Source: Patescibacteria group bacterium
GTDB taxonomy: Bacteria > Patescibacteriota > Minisyncoccia > Phycocordibacterales > UBA5272
Assembly (NCBI GenBank): GCA_030837425.1
Contig: JAUPLJ010000006.1
Location: 1-14,724 of the forward strand
DNA: 14,724 nt
Direction of reading: 5' to 3'
Shown here piece after piece: positions 1 to 7,318 of this stretch. Numbering within the stretch: position 1 is the stretch's first letter; the number at the start of each line of letters is the position of its first letter. A program made the translations under genes and the position numbers. The notes under the pieces are model-generated. The model made no database searches. It saw nothing but the letters and a program-made list of their open reading frames with translations, and was not told the DNA's origin.

Positions 1-392
1 ATTTTGACACCTCTCTAAACTTTGAAGGAGCGACTGGTCCATATCTTCTTTATACTTATGCTCGCGCAAATTCTATTTTAGAAAAAGCTGAGGTGGAGCA
101 AGCTAAAAAAGTAGAAGATTCTTTTATTTCAGAAAATAATCTTCCATTGATCAAAAAAATAATTCAGCTTGAAGCAATTAGCAAAAAGGCGATAGAAGAT
201 ATATCTCCACAATTAATAGTGAAGTATCTATTTGAGCTATCACAAGCATTTAATACATTTTATGCAAAAGAAAAGATTCTAAGTGAAGACAAAGGGAGTA
301 CTGAAGCAAATCTTTATTTGGTAGAAAAATTTAAAAACACATTAAAATTCGCAATGAATATGATTGGAATAGAAGAGGTGGATAGGATGTAA
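1..392 (+). CDS. argS: Arginyl-tRNA synthetase, C-terminal fragment (5' end outside window)
   Basis: This is the last ~130 codons of arginine-tRNA ligase, which charges tRNA-Arg in the cytoplasm. The reading frame is open from base 3, well upstream of the first ATG at 93. It begins with the family motif GATGPYLLYTYARANSIL, which leads from the catalytic domain into the anticodon-binding domain. A helical DALR-type anticodon-binding domain follows, with the typical segment LFELSQAFNTFYAKEKIL. The protein ends in IGIEEVDRM, close to the usual ArgRS C-terminus (LGIxxPERM). The true C-terminus is therefore here, and only the 5' part of the gene is missing. The stop codon TAA is followed 4 nt later by the GNAT gene, so the two are probably cotranscribed. 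The motifs are seen directly; function is from family knowledge. Confidence 0.95.
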   Translation, partial: FDTSLNFEGATGPYLLYTYARANSILEKAEVEQAKKVEDSFISENNLPLIKKIIQLEAISKKAIEDISPQLIVKYLFELSQAFNTFYAKEKILSEDKGSTEANLYLVEKFKNTLKFAMNMIGIEEVDRM

Positions 393-396
393 AATT

Positions 397-816
397 ATGG
401 AAATTAAAAAATTAGAGAAAGATATTTTGAATGAAGTTTTAGAGATTTTACATCAAGACACTCTCCGATATGCTGATGGAGATTATCCAAGTCCTGGATG
501 GGTTGGAGATATTATAAATGAAAAAGAAAAATGTTTTGCATTTGGCTTATTTGAGGAAAATGTTTTAGTGTCAGTATTACTTTCAGAAAAATTGATTCAT
601 AAAGGATGTATTCTTTGGTATATAGCAACAGATCCAAATAAAAGAAGTCTCGGATATGGTGGAAAGTTGTTAGAATATTTTGAGGAGATAGTAAAAAAAG
701 AAGGACTAAAATGGATTTTTTTAAATGCTACAGAAGAGTCTAAAGATTTTTATAAAAAACACGGATTTGTAACATCAGAATATTCAAAAGTTTATGAGCA
801 TGTAAAAGATTTTTAA
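397..816 (+). CDS. GNAT-family N-acetyltransferase
   Basis: A 139-residue protein of typical single-domain GNAT size, expected to transfer an acetyl group from acetyl-CoA to an amine; the substrate cannot be told from sequence. The acetyl-CoA loop (motif A) is visible as IATDPNKRSLGYGGKLL, with R83-x-x-G86-x-G88 matching the Q/R-x-x-G-x-G/A signature. The C-terminal FYKKHGFV (about residues 116-123) is the usual motif B end. There is no signal peptide or membrane segment, so it should be cytoplasmic. It starts 4 nt after argS with no Shine-Dalgarno sequence (TAA-AATT-ATG junction) and is likely translated by coupling. The next promoter, for the ileS T-box, begins 15 nt after its stop. It could modify a protein N-terminus, an antibiotic or a metabolite; I have no basis to choose. 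Confidence 0.88.
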   Translation: MEIKKLEKDILNEVLEILHQDTLRYADGDYPSPGWVGDIINEKEKCFAFGLFEENVLVSVLLSEKLIHKGCILWYIATDPNKRSLGYGGKLLEYFEEIVKKEGLKWIFLNATEESKDFYKKHGFVTSEYSKVYEHVKDF

Positions 817-830
817 TATTAATCATTTTC

Positions 831-839
831 TGATATAAT
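831..839 (+). promoter_or_regulatory. Extended -10 promoter of the ileS T-box transcript
   Basis: The sequence TGATATAAT gives a perfect -10 hexamer (TATAAT, 834-839) with the TG of an extended -10. The -35 region (about 811-816) is only T-rich. The predicted transcription start near 846 lies about 5 nt before T-box Stem I at 851, which is what a leader promoter should do. Confidence 0.75.
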
Positions 840-850
840 AGTTTTATAAA

Positions 851-1004
851 AGCGTTGAAGGAACTAATCACTCCAGAGCTTGAGGAAGAACACGAAAGTA
901 AGTAGAGCCTCGTAAATGAAGCAGAAAATATTTTCTGGAATCAAGGTGGTACCGCGAAAACAAATCGCCCTTGAACTCGAAAGAGTTTTGGGCGATTTTG
1001 TTTT
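851..1004 (+). promoter_or_regulatory. T-box riboswitch (Ile), transcriptional type, very short Stem I
   Basis: This leader senses uncharged tRNA-Ile and controls ileS by antitermination. Stem I is a short hairpin: AGC 851-853 with GCT 878-880, a kink-turn-like GTTGA/AGA, GGA 860-862 with TCC 872-874, and a loop ACTAATCAC holding the Ile codon ATC at 867-869. Stem II pairs GAGG 882-885 with CCTC 908-911 and has an S-turn-like GAA/AGTA and a C-GAAA-G tetraloop. Stem III is the 16-nt palindrome 922-937. The antiterminator pairs TCAAGG 941-946 with CCTTGA 969-974 and GCG 954-956 with CGC 966-968, around the canonical bulge TGGTACC 947-953. UGGU would pair with the ACCA end of tRNA-Ile. The competing terminator is 962-1004. 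The T-box sequence GGTGGTACCGCG is nearly diagnostic. The distal Stem I arm of common T-boxes is absent. Confidence 0.95.
962..1004 (+). terminator. T-box attenuator terminator before ileS
   Basis: AAATCGCCC (962-970) pairs with GGGCGATTT (990-998). Above it ACTC 975-978 pairs with GAGT 983-986, closed by a GAAA loop. A T-rich tail (996-1004) follows. The 5' arm shares CGCCCTTGA with the antiterminator, so the two folds exclude each other. Confidence 0.93.
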
Positions 1005-1008
1005 GGTA

Positions 1009-1014
1009 TATAAT
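1009..1014 (+). promoter_or_regulatory. Possible leaderless promoter box directly before ileS
   Basis: A perfect TATAAT ends 6 nt before the ileS ATG at 1021, inside the tail of the T-box terminator. If it works as a -10 box, transcription would begin at about the start codon and give a leaderless mRNA that escapes the T-box. No -35 or extended TG is seen (the preceding bases are GGTA), so it may be chance in AT-rich DNA. Confidence 0.3.
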
Positions 1015-1020
1015 ACAAAT

Positions 1021-4000
1021 ATGAATGAAAAAAATAAATCTATAAATGAAAAAGAGCTTGAAGTATTAAAATTTTGGGATGATAATAAAATTTTTGAGAA
1101 GAGCTTAGAAAAGCCAGCAGGGGAAATCTCTGATGAGAGTTTTACTTTTTACGATGGACCCCCGTTTGCGACAGGCGTGCCTCATCATGGGCATATTTTA
1201 GCTGGAACAATAAAAGACACTATTCCAAGATATCAGACAATGAAGGGGAAACATGTTCGCAGGGTATGGGGGTGGGATTGCCACGGTCTTCCAATTGAAA
1301 ATTTGATAGAGAAGAAATTTAATTTAAATTCAAAAAAAGATATTGAAGAATTTGGTATTGGTAAATTTAATAAAGAAGCAGAAGAAAGTGTCTTTACTTA
1401 CGAAAAAGAATGGAAGGAAATAATTCCAAGATTTGGAAGATGGATAGACATGGAGAATTCTTATAAGACAATGGACGCAAATTACACAGAGAGTGTCTGG
1501 TGGGCTTTTAGTGAGCTTCATAAAAAAGGATTAGTTTATGAAGGGAATAAGAGTATGCATATTTGTCCCAGATGCGAGACAACTCTCGCCCAATCAGAAG
1601 TTTCTATTGCCTATAAAGATTTAACTGACATTTCTATTACTGTAAAATTTCAGCTTGAAGATGAAGTAGACACTTTTATTCTTGCTTGGACTACAACCCC
1701 ATGGACAATCCCAGGCAATGTCGGACTCGCTATAAATAAAGAATTTGATTATGTAAAAGTAAAAGCTACACACAAAATACAAGAAGGGCAGACAGATCAA
1801 AAGCAAGAATATTTTATTTTAGCTAAAGAAAGATTTGAAAAAGTATTTGAAGCTGTAAAAGCGGATTTTGAAGAAGTTAAAATAGTCGAGGAATTTAAAG
1901 GAGAAAACCTTTTAGGTAAAGGTTACACTGGTCCGTTTTTCATGAGAAGTGTAAGAGAAGCATCTAGAGTAACAAATTTAGAAAATCTAAATTTTTATAA
2001 AATATGGGATGCAGAATTTGTAAATCTTGATGCTGGGACAGGAGTTGTTCATATTGCTCCAATGTTTGGAGAAGATGATAATAATCTTGCAAAGAAATAT
2101 GATCTCCCAAGATTGCGCCATATTGGTATGAATGGAGCATTTGATCAAGATGTCATCGATGAGCTTTACGATAATGAAAGAGGGATTTATAAAAATGAAG
2201 GATTAAAAGAGATTCCAAATATAATAGTAAAGACAAAAGATGACAATCAAGCGGCTGACATTTTAATAATCAAATATCTAGCAAAGCAAGGGCTACTTTT
2301 TTCAAAAGAAAAAATTATTCACTCTTATCCTACTTGTTGGAGATGCGATACTCCGCTTCTTAACTATGCGACAAGCTCTTGGTTTGTTGATGTTCCAAAA
2401 ATAAAAGACAAACTTATTTCAGAAAATCAGAATATAGAATGGATTCCAGAAAATATTCGCGAAGGAAGATTTGGTAAATGGCTCGAAGGCGCTCGTGAGT
2501 GGGCAGTGTCTAGAAGCAGATATTGGGGGGCTCCAATTCCAATCTGGAAAGAAGTTGACGGAGAAGAAATAAAAGTCATTGGATCTATAAAAGAACTTGC
2601 AGAATTAAATGTTAAAAAGCCTAAAAATGAATTTTATATAATGCGTCACGGAGAGTCAAAGCATAATGTTGAGTGTATAGAAGAGTGCGAAATGGATCCA
2701 GACAATCATCTTACAGAGCTTGGAAAAACTGAAGTAGAAAATACCAGAACAAAAACCAGTATAGATTTTGATATTATTGTTTCTTCTCCATATCCAAGAA
2801 CAATGGAAACCGCAGAAATAATGGCAAAAGGAAAAGAGGTGATAATAGATGAGCATTTTAGAGAGATTGATCTCGGTATTTATAATAAACAAAAAGGTTC
2901 AAAAGTATTTGAAGATCTTGGCATTAATTATCTTAAATTTAAAACTAAAATTGGTGGAGGGGAGAGCCATGGTGATGTGATGGATAGGATGATGCGTGGG
3001 ATCTATGATCTAGAAGAAAAATATACAAATAAAAAAATCCTTATCGTCACTCATGGTGCACCTATGAGAATGGCAGTAGCTGAAGGACAACTTTTTACAG
3101 AAGAAGAAGTTGTTAGAGACGAAATATCCAATGATACAAGACTTTATCCAAGAAATGCAGAAATAAGGAAGCTTGAGATAAAATTTGTACCAAGAGATGA
3201 GACAGGAAAAATAAATTTACACAGACCATATATAGATGAAGTAAAAATTTTTAGCTCAAATGGAAAACAAATGAAGAGGGTAGAGTATGTTTTTGATTGT
3301 TGGTTTGAATCTGGCTCGATGCCATATGGACAATTTCATTATCCTTTTGAAAATAAAGAATTGTTTGAGAAGAATTTCCCAGCAGATTTTATCGCTGAAG
3401 GACTTGATCAGACTCGTGGATGGTTTTACTCGTTGCTAAATATTTCTGTTGGAATATTTGATAAACCAGCTTACAAAAATGTGATCGTTAATGGACTTCT
3501 TCTTGCAGCAGATGGAGAAAAAATGAGTAAGAGTAAAAATAATTACACAGACCCTATGCTCTTGGCTGAAAAATTTGGCGCAGACGCAGTCAGATATTCA
3601 TTATTATCATCTCCTGTGATGTGTGCGGAAAATATTCCTTTTTCTGATAGTAATGTAGAAGAAGTTTATAAAAAAGTAATTTCTAAATTAGAAAATGTAT
3701 TTAGCTTTTTTGAAATGGTCCGCGATGAAGAATCTATCCAAAAAGTATTTTCTGTAGATAAGAAAGAAATTGCAAACGCGATGGATGTTTGGATACTTAC
3801 CAGGCTCAATGAACTCTTAATTTCTACAACGAATGCGATGAATAAATATAAGCTTGATACAGCGACTCGTCCATTTGAAAAATTTGTTGATGATTTATCA
3901 ACTTGGTGGCTACGAAGAAGTAGAGAAAGATTAAAAGGCGAATATGGAGAAAGTGAGGAAGAGAAATTAAATAATAAGATCATTTCTCAGTACGTGCTCT

Positions 4001-4674
4001 ACAAAGTTCTTCATGATTTCTCAAGAATAATCGCCCCATTTATGCCATTTTTAGCAGAAAGAGTTTATCAAGGAGCAAATCTTGGAAATGAAAAGAAAAG
4101 AGAATCAGTACACTTAGAATCTTGGCCAGTGGAATTCTTAAAAGTTGATGGAGAGATCTTGAAAGAGATGGACGAAGTCAGAGATCTTGTACAAAAAATA
4201 TTATTTACAAGACAAACTCTAAAATTGCCAGTTCGTCAACCAATGGGGACGTTAATTTTAGGAAGTGATTATGAAAATCTTTCAGGAGATCATTTAAGAA
4301 TACTAATAGACGAGGTTAATTTTAAATTTGTTGAAATAGATAAAGATATAACAGATGGTAAATATGTAGAAGGTGATAAATGGTTACTCCAGACTTTTGA
4401 TCTAGCAAATTTACCGGCAAGTATAATCATAGATAAAGAAATAACCCCAATATTAAAAAAGGAAGGTGATTATAGAGAGCTTGTTCGTAAGGTAAAAGAC
4501 TTAAGAAAAGAAATAGGTCTTACAGTAAATGATGTTGTTGGTTTAGAATTTAAGGCGAATAAAAATAGAATTGATTTTGTAAAATCTTTTGAAGAAGAAT
4601 TAAAAAAAGATTGTAAACTTTCTGAAATAAAATTTGAAGAAGGAGAAAGTGAAGAGATTATTCTAAATAAATAA
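1021..4674 (+). CDS. ileS: Isoleucyl-tRNA synthetase with an inserted histidine-phosphatase domain
   Basis: Charges tRNA-Ile in the cytoplasm. I start it at ATG 1021 (1217 aa); an in-frame ATG at 916 lies inside the T-box. Landmarks: HIGH-type signature HHGH at residues 55-58; cysteine pair C182-P-R-C185; CP1 editing domain with WTTTPWT (223-229) and HIAPMFGEDD (344-353); cysteine pair C439-W-R-C442; FESGSMPYGQ after residue 750; KMSKS at 834-838; then the helical anticodon-binding domain. The sequence resembles the archaeal/eukaryotic-style IleRS clade. Oddly, about residues 534-730 form a complete histidine phosphatase: RHGES at 542-546 with catalytic H543, SSPYPRT with R593, E615 in REIDLG, and THGAP with H678. 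Ordinary IleRS runs directly from IGSIKELAEL to LHRPYIDEV, so the insert sits at the CP2-like junction. Expression is controlled by the upstream T-box; the next gene begins 4 nt downstream. Confidence 0.97.
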   Translation: MNEKNKSINEKELEVLKFWDDNKIFEKSLEKPAGEISDESFTFYDGPPFATGVPHHGHILAGTIKDTIPRYQTMKGKHVRRVWGWDCHGLPIENLIEKKFNLNSKKDIEEFGIGKFNKEAEESVFTYEKEWKEIIPRFGRWIDMENSYKTMDANYTESVWWAFSELHKKGLVYEGNKSMHICPRCETTLAQSEVSIAYKDLTDISITVKFQLEDEVDTFILAWTTTPWTIPGNVGLAINKEFDYVKVKATHKIQEGQTDQKQEYFILAKERFEKVFEAVKADFEEVKIVEEFKGENLLGKGYTGPFFMRSVREASRVTNLENLNFYKIWDAEFVNLDAGTGVVHIAPMFGEDDNNLAKKYDLPRLRHIGMNGAFDQDVIDELYDNERGIYKNEGLKEIPNIIVKTKDDNQAADILIIKYLAKQGLLFSKEKIIHSYPTCWRCDTPLLNYATSSWFVDVPKIKDKLISENQNIEWIPENIREGRFGKWLEGAREWAVSRSRYWGAPIPIWKEVDGEEIKVIGSIKELAELNVKKPKNEFYIMRHGESKHNVECIEECEMDPDNHLTELGKTEVENTRTKTSIDFDIIVSSPYPRTMETAEIMAKGKEVIIDEHFREIDLGIYNKQKGSKVFEDLGINYLKFKTKIGGGESHGDVMDRMMRGIYDLEEKYTNKKILIVTHGAPMRMAVAEGQLFTEEEVVRDEISNDTRLYPRNAEIRKLEIKFVPRDETGKINLHRPYIDEVKIFSSNGKQMKRVEYVFDCWFESGSMPYGQFHYPFENKELFEKNFPADFIAEGLDQTRGWFYSLLNISVGIFDKPAYKNVIVNGLLLAADGEKMSKSKNNYTDPMLLAEKFGADAVRYSLLSSPVMCAENIPFSDSNVEEVYKKVISKLENVFSFFEMVRDEESIQKVFSVDKKEIANAMDVWILTRLNELLISTTNAMNKYKLDTATRPFEKFVDDLSTWWLRRSRERLKGEYGESEEEKLNNKIISQYVLYKVLHDFSRIIAPFMPFLAERVYQGANLGNEKKRESVHLESWPVEFLKVDGEILKEMDEVRDLVQKILFTRQTLKLPVRQPMGTLILGSDYENLSGDHLRILIDEVNFKFVEIDKDITDGKYVEGDKWLLQTFDLANLPASIIIDKEITPILKKEGDYRELVRKVKDLRKEIGLTVNDVVGLEFKANKNRIDFVKSFEEELKKDCKLSEIKFEEGESEEIILNK
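2620..3210 (+). other. Histidine-phosphatase (phosphoglycerate-mutase-like) domain within ileS
   Basis: This in-frame insert of about 195 codons has every hallmark of the histidine phosphatase superfamily in the right order: an initial beta strand EFYIMRHGES, where the histidine is the phospho-acceptor; the N-terminal helix region LTELGKTEVENTR; SSPYPRTMETAEIM with the phosphate-binding arginine; EHFREIDLGIYN with the acidic residue; and ILIVTHGAPMRMAV with the second catalytic histidine. All catalytic positions are intact, so activity is plausible, but the substrate is unknown. Base composition and codon use look like the rest of the gene, arguing against a very recent insertion. The boundaries are approximate, set by where recognisable IleRS sequence stops and resumes. 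Confidence 0.92.
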
Positions 4675-4678
4675 AATT

Positions 4679-5290
4679 ATGGATTCAGAAAGACAAATAT
4701 CAAATATTGAAAATAAAAAATCTGAACCAAAAATAAAAGAGGGAGCAGATTTTGTTTTTAAGCAGAATTTAGAATTGGCCAAAATTGGAAGCAAAGAACA
4801 ATATTCAGAATATTTAGACTTTATTTTTCCGGAGAGTAAAATTAGAATCAATAATGAATCGGTTATTATGTATCATAATTCTGAAAATAAATTTGATATT
4901 TCTCTTTATGATAAAGATAGAAATATGTACTGGACTTCTTCTAGAGAAGGGCATTTTGAATCAAATGAAAATACAATTTGTGCAATTTTAAACGTAAATA
5001 ACCCGAAATATGTAGATGCTTATGAGATAACAAATAAAATAAGCAAAGAGAGTACTAAGGAATATAAAGATAAAGATGGTCTTATTGCAGAAAATGAGGT
5101 CTATATTGAGAGAATAAAAGAAAGTAATAAAAATCTAGAAGATTATAAACAAGATTTATTATTTCCTGAAGTTTTAATATTTAATCCAGACCAAATTCAT
5201 ATATTAGGTTCTAAACAAGATCTTGAAAATTTTAAAAAATTTATAGAAGATAAAAATAAAAATCAGGATGAAAAATATTTGGTTAAATAA
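4679..5290 (+). CDS. Unknown small protein, possibly a degenerate ADP-ribosyltransferase-like fold
   Basis: A 203-residue hydrophilic protein with no signal peptide or membrane segment. I cannot assign a function. The central part reads like a worn version of the ART fold found in phage and polyvalent proteins. IMYHNSENKFDIS parallels the usual hYHGT...F..F strand, NMYWTSS parallels GIYFT, AILNVNNPKYVDAYE parallels the strand carrying LNIxNP, and FNPDQIHILGS parallels a C-terminal F.PxQI motif. The N-terminal EQYSEYLDFIFPES resembles a lead-in I associate with CPR proteins of this kind, from memory only. The usual glycines (HGT, GIYF) are replaced, so activity may be lost. The gene lies 4 nt after ileS and 5 nt before recO and is probably cotranscribed under T-box control. 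The ART link is inference; the ORF itself is solid. Confidence 0.6.
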   Translation: MDSERQISNIENKKSEPKIKEGADFVFKQNLELAKIGSKEQYSEYLDFIFPESKIRINNESVIMYHNSENKFDISLYDKDRNMYWTSSREGHFESNENTICAILNVNNPKYVDAYEITNKISKESTKEYKDKDGLIAENEVYIERIKESNKNLEDYKQDLLFPEVLIFNPDQIHILGSKQDLENFKKFIEDKNKNQDEKYLVK

Positions 5291-5295
5291 TTTTT

Positions 5296-5889
5296 ATGTC
5301 GATTGAAAAATATACAACCAAGGCTTTTATTTTAAAAGAATATGAGCGAGATGAAAATGATATGGTGTACAAAGTCTGGACTCGAGATTTCGGGGTAATT
5401 TTTGTTTTAGCTAGATCAATTAGAAAAATAAATGCAAAATTAAGAATGATGATAAAGAAAAATGATTTTATTCTTATCACTATTGTAAAAGGGAAAGATC
5501 TTTGGAGATTAACAGGGGTAGAAGAGCAAAATAAAATCTCAATAAATAGTAGTTGGCAATTTAAGGCAAAAAAAATAATAGCAGAAGCTATAAGTAAATT
5601 AATAGAAGAGAAAAAGACTTACAAAAAACTTTTTGATAGATTAGAATCTATTTTTATTTTAGATGAAAATTATAAAATTTTCTCTTTATTTGATACAAAT
5701 AAATTTAAATTACTAATCACATATATAGTTTTAGTTGATACCGGATATGCCGATGCGAGAATTATTGGAGCAAAAGATCTCGAAGAGTACAAGACTTTTT
5801 CTATGAAAGATTTTTATACTTATTTTGTTTTAAATGAAAAGGAAGTTAAGAGCCATGTCTTAAATGTATTAAAAGAGATCATGATATAA
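5296..5889 (+). CDS. recO: RecO-like DNA repair protein (short form)
   Basis: RecO helps load RecA on SSB-coated single-stranded DNA and anneals complementary strands in the RecFOR pathway. The N-terminus (about residues 6-50) fits the RecO OB-fold signature: TKAFILKEYERDENDMVYKV, then TRDFGVIFVLARSIRK and KLRM. The remainder is helical, as in RecO. At 197 residues it is shorter than usual RecO (about 240), and it lacks the C4 zinc motif found in many bacterial RecO proteins, with no cysteines at all. It follows the unknown gene by 5 nt (TAA-TTTTT-ATG) with no Shine-Dalgarno sequence. Its last codons contain the -10 box of the next gene. SSB is encoded in the same window. The call is good for the N-terminal domain; function in this organism is inferred. 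Confidence 0.8.
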   Translation: MSIEKYTTKAFILKEYERDENDMVYKVWTRDFGVIFVLARSIRKINAKLRMMIKKNDFILITIVKGKDLWRLTGVEEQNKISINSSWQFKAKKIIAEAISKLIEEKKTYKKLFDRLESIFILDENYKIFSLFDTNKFKLLITYIVLVDTGYADARIIGAKDLEEYKTFSMKDFYTYFVLNEKEVKSHVLNVLKEIMI

Positions 5890-5890
5890 T
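5882..5890 (+). promoter_or_regulatory. Extended -10 box giving a probable leaderless transcript
   Basis: TGATATAAT, identical to the box before the T-box, overlaps the recO stop codon. Its TATAAT ends at 5890 and the next ATG is at 5898, so the expected transcription start coincides with the start codon. No clear -35 is present. Confidence 0.55.
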
Positions 5891-5897
5891 CCTATTT

Positions 5898-7283
5898 ATG
5901 GTAATTAATAAAGTTGAAGAAGCAAAAGAATTTTATAAAGTGAAAGAAAATTGGGACGATGATGATCTCCCTTCTTATTATTCCACTAATCAAAAAAATG
6001 GATTAGGCTTTACTGTAAAGTTTTTTCTGTTTTCTTTTCTTATTTTTATTTTAGCCGCAGTATTTGCTTGGTATTCTTTTTATAATAATAATTCTTCTTT
6101 TTCTCAAAATAAAATTGACTTTTTTATAAATGCTCCTGTTTCTGTTGATAGTGGAAGTGACGCAGAAATTGATTTTTCTATAACAAATAAAAATACTACA
6201 GCTTTATCTGATGCTTATATAATGGTGACTTATAATTCTGGAGAGACTAGCTCTGGAAACAAAAATCTAATAACCCAAAAAATAGATTTAGGAGAAGTCC
6301 TCTCAAATACTTCTATTAATAAATCTATTTCTGCATCTTTATTTGGTAATGAAGGTGATTCAAAAGAAATAAACTCAGTTTTATTTTATAAAGTCACTTC
6401 ATCAAAAGCAGAATTTAATCGTGCTGGCACTCCGATTAGTGTTTTAATAAAATCTTCTCCTGTCTCTATTTCTGTCGATAGTCTAAAAGAGGTTCACCAA
6501 AATAATAATTTTGAATTTGTTCTTACAATTTCAAATAATACAAATAATATTATCAATAATCTTTTAGTAGCTGTCCGTGCCCCAAAAGATTTTGTATATG
6601 CTTCATCATCACAAGCAACTTATAATAGTAATCCTTCTTGGATGCTTCCAAAATTGAGCCCTGGCCAAAAGCAAGTCATTACTTTTTCTGGGAAACTAAC
6701 TGGCCCGATTGGAGAAGCTAGCACTTTTACTTTTCTTGCTGGATTACCAAAAAAATCTTCTGATACAAAAAACTCAACCACCACTTTAAATAATTTTGAT
6801 AATTACAATCTAAGCCTAGATAATATCTATTCAAAAGTAGAAAAAACTATTTTTATTGCCGGACAATATCTTGACGTTGATATCACTTCAGATGGGACAT
6901 CTGGATCAGGTGCTGTATCTGCGAATGATCTTATGTATCTTGAATTTACTTATAAAAATAATTTAGCTTTACCTCTTGATAACTTGGTCCTCATAGCAAA
7001 ACTTTCAGGAGACGCTATAGATATAAATAGTATTGCCCCAGATCTGGGTTATTATGATTCAAATAATAGTATTGTGGTCTGGGATAAAAACAGCATGCCA
7101 GATTTATCTAAAGTCCCTGCGAATGGTACGGGTAAATTTAAATTAAAGTTTAGAGTAGCTAGAGATGCACCTCCCGGAAGTAAGATTCGAATCCAGGTCT
7201 TTGGAAAGGGAGATAGGACCTCAGAAACAGGTGTCTCAAATGAACAAGATCTTTCTATTGATAGAGCATGGGTAGTCAATTAG
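5898..7283 (+). CDS. Membrane-anchored protein with repeated beta-sandwich-like extracellular domains
   Basis: A 461-residue protein of unknown function. A charged cytoplasmic N-terminus (1-37, with the acidic run WDDDD) precedes one hydrophobic segment at about 38-59 (VKFFLFSFLIFILAAVFAWY). A long Asn/Ser/Thr-rich outer part follows. That part looks like three Ig/CARDB/DUF11-type modules. Each has a strand pair such as SDAEIDFSITNKNTTALSDA, NFEFVLTISNNTNNIINNL or LMYLEFTYKNNLALPLDNL, then a strand with a small polar/proline turn (LSPGQKQVITF; VPANGTGKFKLKF). No cysteine, sortase signal or catalytic motif is visible. The likely topology is N-in, C-out, suggesting a cell-surface or envelope structural role. 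Its start is 8 nt after recO, and it may be expressed from its own leaderless promoter. No terminator is seen after it. Confidence 0.82.
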   Translation: MVINKVEEAKEFYKVKENWDDDDLPSYYSTNQKNGLGFTVKFFLFSFLIFILAAVFAWYSFYNNNSSFSQNKIDFFINAPVSVDSGSDAEIDFSITNKNTTALSDAYIMVTYNSGETSSGNKNLITQKIDLGEVLSNTSINKSISASLFGNEGDSKEINSVLFYKVTSSKAEFNRAGTPISVLIKSSPVSISVDSLKEVHQNNNFEFVLTISNNTNNIINNLLVAVRAPKDFVYASSSQATYNSNPSWMLPKLSPGQKQVITFSGKLTGPIGEASTFTFLAGLPKKSSDTKNSTTTLNNFDNYNLSLDNIYSKVEKTIFIAGQYLDVDITSDGTSGSGAVSANDLMYLEFTYKNNLALPLDNLVLIAKLSGDAIDINSIAPDLGYYDSNNSIVVWDKNSMPDLSKVPANGTGKFKLKFRVARDAPPGSKIRIQVFGKGDRTSETGVSNEQDLSIDRAWVVN

Positions 7284-7318
7284 ATTTTTAGGGTTATTAT
7301 TCATATATTATTTACCTA

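Noticed and set aside
916..1020. Upstream in-frame ATG extending ileS by 35 codons
   Set aside because: It lies within the T-box Stem III/antiterminator region, and the extra residues do not resemble an IleRS N-terminus. ATG 1021 begins directly before the conserved start of the protein.
2620..3210. Histidine phosphatase as a separate gene or assembly join within ileS
   Set aside because: The frame is continuous through both junctions, IleRS sequence resumes exactly where expected, and composition does not change.
1330..4851. Minus-strand ORFs of 61-105 codons opposite ileS and at its 3' end
   Set aside because: They are Phe/Ser/Ile-rich shadows of the A-rich coding strand, with no recognisable motifs or promoters.
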